Assembly (NCBI GenBank): GCA_024516155.1
Contig: JAJJXM010000150.1
Span: 1-32,280, forward strand
Origin: Pyronema omphalodes
Lineage: Eukaryota > Ascomycota > Pezizomycetes > Pezizales > Pyronemataceae
Direction of reading: 5' to 3'
DNA: 32,280 nt
The notes under the pieces were generated by a model. The model saw only the letters and a list, made by a program, of their open reading frames with translations. It made no database searches and had not been told where the DNA came from. This document shows positions 29,901 through 32,280 of this stretch, piece after piece; positions within the stretch are counted from its first letter, which is position 1, and every line of letters starts with the position of its first letter. A program made the translations under genes and the position numbers.

Positions 29901-30681
29901 TTCTTCCCAGCACTACTTGGGTCGTCATACGGAGGTGTTTGACGCTGAGCTCTACGCCATCTGGCGAGGGCTCAAGGAGTTCCATTCCAATCACTTCTGG
30001 GATCCCAACTCGAATACCAAAGCGATCGTTTTTTCGGACGCCCAGGCTGCTCTCAAGCGTCTGGAATCTGACACCCCCGGTCCCGGCCAAGAGCTCGCCA
30101 AACTTATCTCCCGCGAAGCCTACTACCTCCTCTTTGACTCCGGCATCGACGTGGAATTCCATTGGATCCCGGGCCACAGCGATATACCCGAAAATGAGGA
30201 AGCGGATCGAGTAGCTAAGGAGGCGTCGAAGCATCGCTGCGACTCCCGTATGCTCAAACGGTGTGACGACCCAGTGTGTGCTGTTCCAGCGTGGGCTTCC
30301 CTGGCGCACCTCAACCGGACCGCAACGGAAACGACATCGACTATCACTCGTCGCTGGATTAAGCAACAAACAGCGACCAGCCGTTCCTTCCGCCCCCGCC
30401 AAAAATGGGGACTCCGCCCTGAATTGGTCTCCCTCCCCAAACGCCGAGCAGCTGTGTTCCTCCAGCTTGCTTCAGGCCACGCCCTCATCGGCACCCATCT
30501 GGTGCGCGTTAAGAAAAAAGAGTCGGACCGGTGCTGGTGGTGCCAGTCGGAAAAAAGACAAACCAGAGGCCATTTGTTTGGAGAATGCCCCCGCTGGCGA
30601 AAGGAGTTCAAGACGTTGAAAGATGTGAACCTGGGCACAGTCCTAACTATGCGGAGGCTTTTCCGGTTGTATCTCAAGTAG
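26986..30681 (+). CDS. LINE ORF2: endonuclease, reverse transcriptase, RNase H
   Basis: A 1231-aa polyprotein that nicks target DNA and reverse-transcribes the element RNA at the nick. The endonuclease/exonuclease/phosphatase domain spans roughly residues 5-220 (LQLNCRKS, VQEPPTF, GDFNAHS at 132-138, SDHEAL at ~212). Reverse transcriptase spans ~470-740, with the first catalytic Asp in MMDVKGAF (Asp578), TGLPQGSPVSPVLF, and the FVDD box (Asp671, Asp672). RNase H spans ~945-1080, with Asp951 (WTDGS), Glu988 (DAELYA), Asp1018 (SDAQAAL), His1064 and Asp1074 (GHSDIPENEEAD). A CX2CX9HX4C knuckle begins at Cys1183. No stop or frameshift is visible. The start ATG overlaps the ORF1 stop in ATGCTGA, suggesting termination-reinitiation. 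Confidence 0.95.
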   Translation: MLKCLTVLQLNCRKSGEALTAVMESGLALGADVVLVQEPPTFQGWRHPAYEFLWGGRVLTGRRRDSAWQLRPREDLAAPGEGDLQVLDVTCRGHKQVRIVNVYDAPRTDDGVRPARNADWRRIIGRDTILAGDFNAHSRRWNPLCERPLHHQFLEDLMDSFDLRYVGDGKETHTQTGQIRHSVIDLVLTTMELEAHVVAKLLDDPNHSTTSDHEALIWKVDSVTVPEDFDAPTRGWAVGEWLESDEGARKAALDYRHRSERRPLLSDHCSENDVEEEVVWVRQQLVDMLNAHARKIRITARSKKWWHPDVKAARSEYGRKRRAAKRGQCSIEEEHRLRNAYLSTQRRHKRECWVSFLEGANGEAVWKVLRATKPRNAAVVGSLEDEHGNQADEEDAKRRMLADVSFPPPNPYPGHSGNEGPPGRGFLRVTQELVSDSIHGQSNSKAPGGDGLGVPIIKALMRWDPERVTSIVYHCVRLGFHPTDWKTAKGVCIPKPGKTSYRKAKSFRIISLLSCLGKLVEKVVATLIAEEAERLHAFHAGQFGGRRGRSAVDAAAVLIEAVEFAWEKQKLAGALMMDVKGAFPTVNRDCLMRKMRRAGMDECYVRWVSSFMSDRRVEISLGGDSGTPIETNTGLPQGSPVSPVLFLIYIADLADHVESRVPDVTGLSFVDDVTWIVTGDSAREVSDKLERCANACSWWASTNAVVFETEKTEAMLFSRRRGEANPDEVTVSVGPHQIPFASSAIRWLGFWLDPKLTLNHHHQKWLTKARQQHARLARLCRAQGLPPGSTANLQKAVVQSVAMYGAEINAVRRLKGKSSGRTARLQLLLNKQARAVTGCFKTTPLGFLMAESAVRPAEALIKGREAKFRSRLLTRPRPAPPSTGTLPSPTAAAITRLLKRTEKACGFEAVENVTVPDRFRRFPVVIAPRAEAETFARNWRNLTSTTCIWTDGSRMEGHTGAGVVRYINGAFRSSQHYLGRHTEVFDAELYAIWRGLKEFHSNHFWDPNSNTKAIVFSDAQAALKRLESDTPGPGQELAKLISREAYYLLFDSGIDVEFHWIPGHSDIPENEEADRVAKEASKHRCDSRMLKRCDDPVCAVPAWASLAHLNRTATETTSTITRRWIKQQTATSRSFRPRQKWGLRPELVSLPKRRAAVFLQLASGHALIGTHLVRVKKKESDRCWWCQSEKRQTRGHLFGECPRWRKEFKTLKDVNLGTVLTMRRLFRLYLK

Positions 30682-31113
30682 ACTGTCCTGGTGTAGACAG
30701 ATGCTTCGTTCTCAAGCACTAAAAGAACTTATTCCAAAGATAAGCTAGGAAGAGAATTAACCGATCACAGGCCGAATAAACTTAAGGGTTGTCTTCGGAG
30801 GTATTTGCTGGTGTAAATAGTGTATCGTCGCGTATAGGATCAATGGATCATGATGGAGGAGACAGAGGGAAGACATAGGGTCTTTTATAGACTTTCGTCT
30901 ACAAATTCGCCCAGCCTTCCTTGGGGATCCAACTGCCAAACTGAGCTTAGGAGATAAGACATGGGTCAAAGCTGTGACGCATCTGCTGAGGCTTGCATCA
31001 TACTAAGCGCGCAATTAAATTAATTGCTCACTTGCCTAATGCTCGCCCTGGTCAGATTAATCCTTGAAATAGCTCACCGTACTACCACACCTTCCAATGA
31101 GGTGCTGGGGTTA
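30682..31113. other. LINE 3' flank up to the gypsy LTR
   Basis: Non-coding. Part of it must be the LINE 3' UTR, but no A-rich or simple-repeat tail marks its end. It runs directly up to the outer end of the LTR at 31114; the five bases preceding it (GGTTA, 31109-31113) are the candidate target-site duplication of the LTR element. Confidence 0.45.
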
Positions 31114-32008
31114 TGAGTCACACCGGAGGGCAACTCCGTCTGACTGCATCATGCATGAACTCTTGTGATAATGACGCATGAGTCATTTATCGTATGAGTC
31201 GCGCCATCATAGATCTCCCTAGAGAATCTCGATTGCAAGTAGAGGTCACTGACATCATAGGGCATACCATGCCCTACCGGAGCGCACTGCCCCGTCACAT
31301 TCCTGTGTGATGTCATATGTGCCCCACCTGGGCGCACTTGCGCGCAGCCACACCCTGGTGTGGATGCAAACGCCGTATTGTTTCCAAGTTGGCAGCTCTA
31401 GGCCCAAGGACGCGTCATATCAGTTTCATCAAACAGGTTTCCTGAGTGGGGTTCCCTGCTGGACGTTGTCTCATGCCAATGCACTGTTGACCCTTGTCCT
31501 GCATTCCACTCCTGTTTGCTGACTAGACTCTGCCTTATCTCTCGCCCCACTGTTCACCCAACTAGTAACACCGGATGATATCCTTGCGCCGCATCTGCAT
31601 CTTCTTGGAATCTCCTGTTCCTATGCAGTCCCTATCGTAGCCGTGTATTGCCGAACACTCCTCAGGTATAAGGAGGTGACCTTTCGTCGTCTTCTTCGTT
31701 CTCCATCAGCGTCGTTCGTAGTTGTCTCAAGGGTAAGTCGACACCCTTGAGGTAAGTGTTCCTTTCCCCCTCTCCGTCCTGAGTCCTCCCAAACTGACAG
31801 TGAATAATAGTTTCGACGCCTCGGGCCGGGATCCTCGTGAGGTCCTATCGGAAAGTCACGAATCACGTGACGTGGCTAGCCGGAGCTCCTCTGGGGGTTC
31901 CGGCCCGGGATACTAACTCAATTATTCATTCTCCTGTCGAGTTTGCCATATTCTCCATAGCGTTATATATGATACCAATTCTATCTTCACACATTATAGG
32001 GTGTGACA
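31114..32008 (-). repeat. 3' LTR of the gypsy element (~895 bp)
   Basis: On the minus strand it begins TGTCACACCC (32008) and ends GGTGTGACTCA (31114). The terminal inverted repeat GTCACACC/GGTGTGAC is perfect over eight bases and the ends are TG...CA. Several short perfect hairpins lie inside (31124-31138, 31260-31274, 31348-31363, 31726-31751). Open frames within it are spurious. Confidence 0.65.
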
Positions 32009-32020
32009 CCACCTCCCCCC
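32009..32020 (-). other. Polypurine tract of the gypsy element
   Basis: GGGGGGAGGTGG on the minus strand directly abuts the LTR start. It would prime plus-strand DNA synthesis after RNase H cleavage in a gypsy element. Confidence 0.65.
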
Positions 32021-32026
32021 TGTTCA

Positions 32027-32043
32027 AGCTTCGTCCCGAAGCT
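32027..32043 (-). other. Stem-loop just upstream of the polypurine tract
   Basis: A perfect 7-bp stem (AGCTTCG/CGAAGCT) with a 3-nt loop, 7 nt from the polypurine tract. Similar hairpins of the GAAGCTT/AATTTCG kind occur at this position in many plant gypsy elements, from memory. Confidence 0.6.
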
Positions 32044-32178
32044 CGTAGTTCATCATTCTGTGATCGCACCTCGCCGCAGCCAAGTGATTAAGTGATCAAT
32101 TATAGATGTAGTCCTCCAGCCCCTACATCCTACTACCAACTCGACCTAATGAAAACCTCTTGGGAAAAACATTAAGCC

Positions 32179-32280
32179 TTAATCCTTGAGTCGGTAGTCC
32201 CTCGGAGAATCAGGATGCTTAAGATGGAATTCTCTTAGCTTTTCCTGACCACCTACTGAAAAGTTATCAAAGGGTTCCGC
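32179..32280 (-). CDS. Gypsy pol C-terminus (partial, enters from the right edge)
   Basis: The minus strand stays open from the window edge for 33 codons and stops at TAA (32181-32179). The tail reads AEPFDNFSVGGQEKLREFHL then KHPDSPRDYRLKD; an acidic/aromatic segment ending in an EFHxxHPxxPR-like motif resembles the tail that follows the integrase or chromodomain of fungal gypsy polyproteins. The call rests mainly on the polypurine tract and LTR directly downstream. Confidence 0.5.
   Translation of the reverse strand, partial: AEPFDNFSVGGQEKLREFHLKHPDSPRDYRLKD

Larger units (their letters stand above)
25171..30681 (+). mobile_element. Tad-like LINE (non-LTR retrotransposon), near full length
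   Basis: Two overlapping ORFs give the typical arrangement of the Tad clade: a Gag-like ORF1 with zinc knuckles, then ORF2 with apurinic-type endonuclease, reverse transcriptase, RNase H and a terminal zinc knuckle. ORF2 is open over 1231 codons and all catalytic motifs are present, so the copy is young. Neither end is resolved: the 5' UTR begins somewhere before 25171, and no poly-A or simple-repeat tail or target-site duplication could be recognised after 30681. Confidence 0.93.
31114..32280 (-). mobile_element. Ty3/gypsy-type LTR retrotransposon, 3' end (runs off the window)
   Basis: Read on the minus strand, the order is end of pol (32280-32179), short 3' UTR, a stem-loop (32027-32043), a polypurine tract GGGGGGAGGTGG (32020-32009), then an LTR opening TGTCACACCC. 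This stem-loop/polypurine tract/LTR order is characteristic of the 3' end of many gypsy elements. The rest of the element lies to the right of the window. Confidence 0.7.

Noticed and set aside
29641..30719. Minus-strand frames of 165-253 codons opposite LINE ORF2
   Set aside because: Antisense shadows of RNase H-encoding sequence; no recognisable domains.
31752..31810. A canonical-looking + strand intron (GTAAGT...AACTGAC...AATAG)
   Set aside because: It lies inside the minus-strand LTR and no coding frame on the + strand is joined by its removal; chance match is more likely.
1..32280. A defence system, biosynthetic cluster or other multi-gene system
   Set aside because: Only four host protein genes are supportable, they are kilobases apart in mixed orientation, and nothing ties their functions together.

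Overview
The window looks like nuclear DNA of a filamentous ascomycete (Pezizomycotina; Leotiomycetes is possible but not provable from this sequence). The grounds are short spliceosomal introns (48 and 76 nt) with CTGAC branch sites, a secreted cellulose-type AA9 polysaccharide monooxygenase, a Pro/Ala-rich GPI-anchored wall protein, and fungal Tad-like LINE and Ty3/gypsy retrotransposons. There are few genes, long non-coding stretches and no operon logic.

Layout. 1-5808: about 5.8 kb of simple-sequence DNA (microsatellites and poly-C/poly-G tracts) without a convincing gene, probably the long upstream region of the next gene. 5809-8437 (+): a two-exon gene for an ~850-aa Ser/Pro-rich protein with a conserved-looking C-terminal domain of unknown function. 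8438-13679: T-rich, then packed with minisatellites (a ~39-copy 9-bp array and a ~14-copy 10-bp array), then AT-rich DNA without genes. 13680-14868 (-): AA9 LPMO with one intron, a Thr-rich linker and a small four-Cys C-terminal module; its reading frame is broken by one extra base exactly before the mature N-terminal histidine. 16977-17756 (-): a multi-pass membrane protein resembling the bacterial YdjM/DUF457 family. 20009-20884 (+): a GPI-anchored Ala/Pro-rich protein with a small His/Cys-rich head.

The right third is a transposon neighbourhood. Two short 5'-truncated non-LTR tails (15880-15998 and about 24441-24540) belong to one family and are flanked by short direct repeats. A nearly complete Tad-like LINE fills 25171-30681 (ORF1 with three zinc knuckles but a frameshift at a C tract; ORF2 with endonuclease, reverse transcriptase, RNase H and a zinc knuckle). 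The right edge, on the minus strand, holds the 3' end of a Ty3/gypsy element: the last codons of pol, a stem-loop, a polypurine tract and an ~895-bp LTR.

I do not see a gene cluster or a clearly new biological system. The best leads are the LPMO frame break and its tail module, the His/Cys-headed GPI protein, the bacterial-like membrane protein, the poly-C/minisatellite landscape around the first gene, and the layered retroelements. Both interrupted frames sit at C/G homopolymers, so sequencing or assembly error has to be excluded first.
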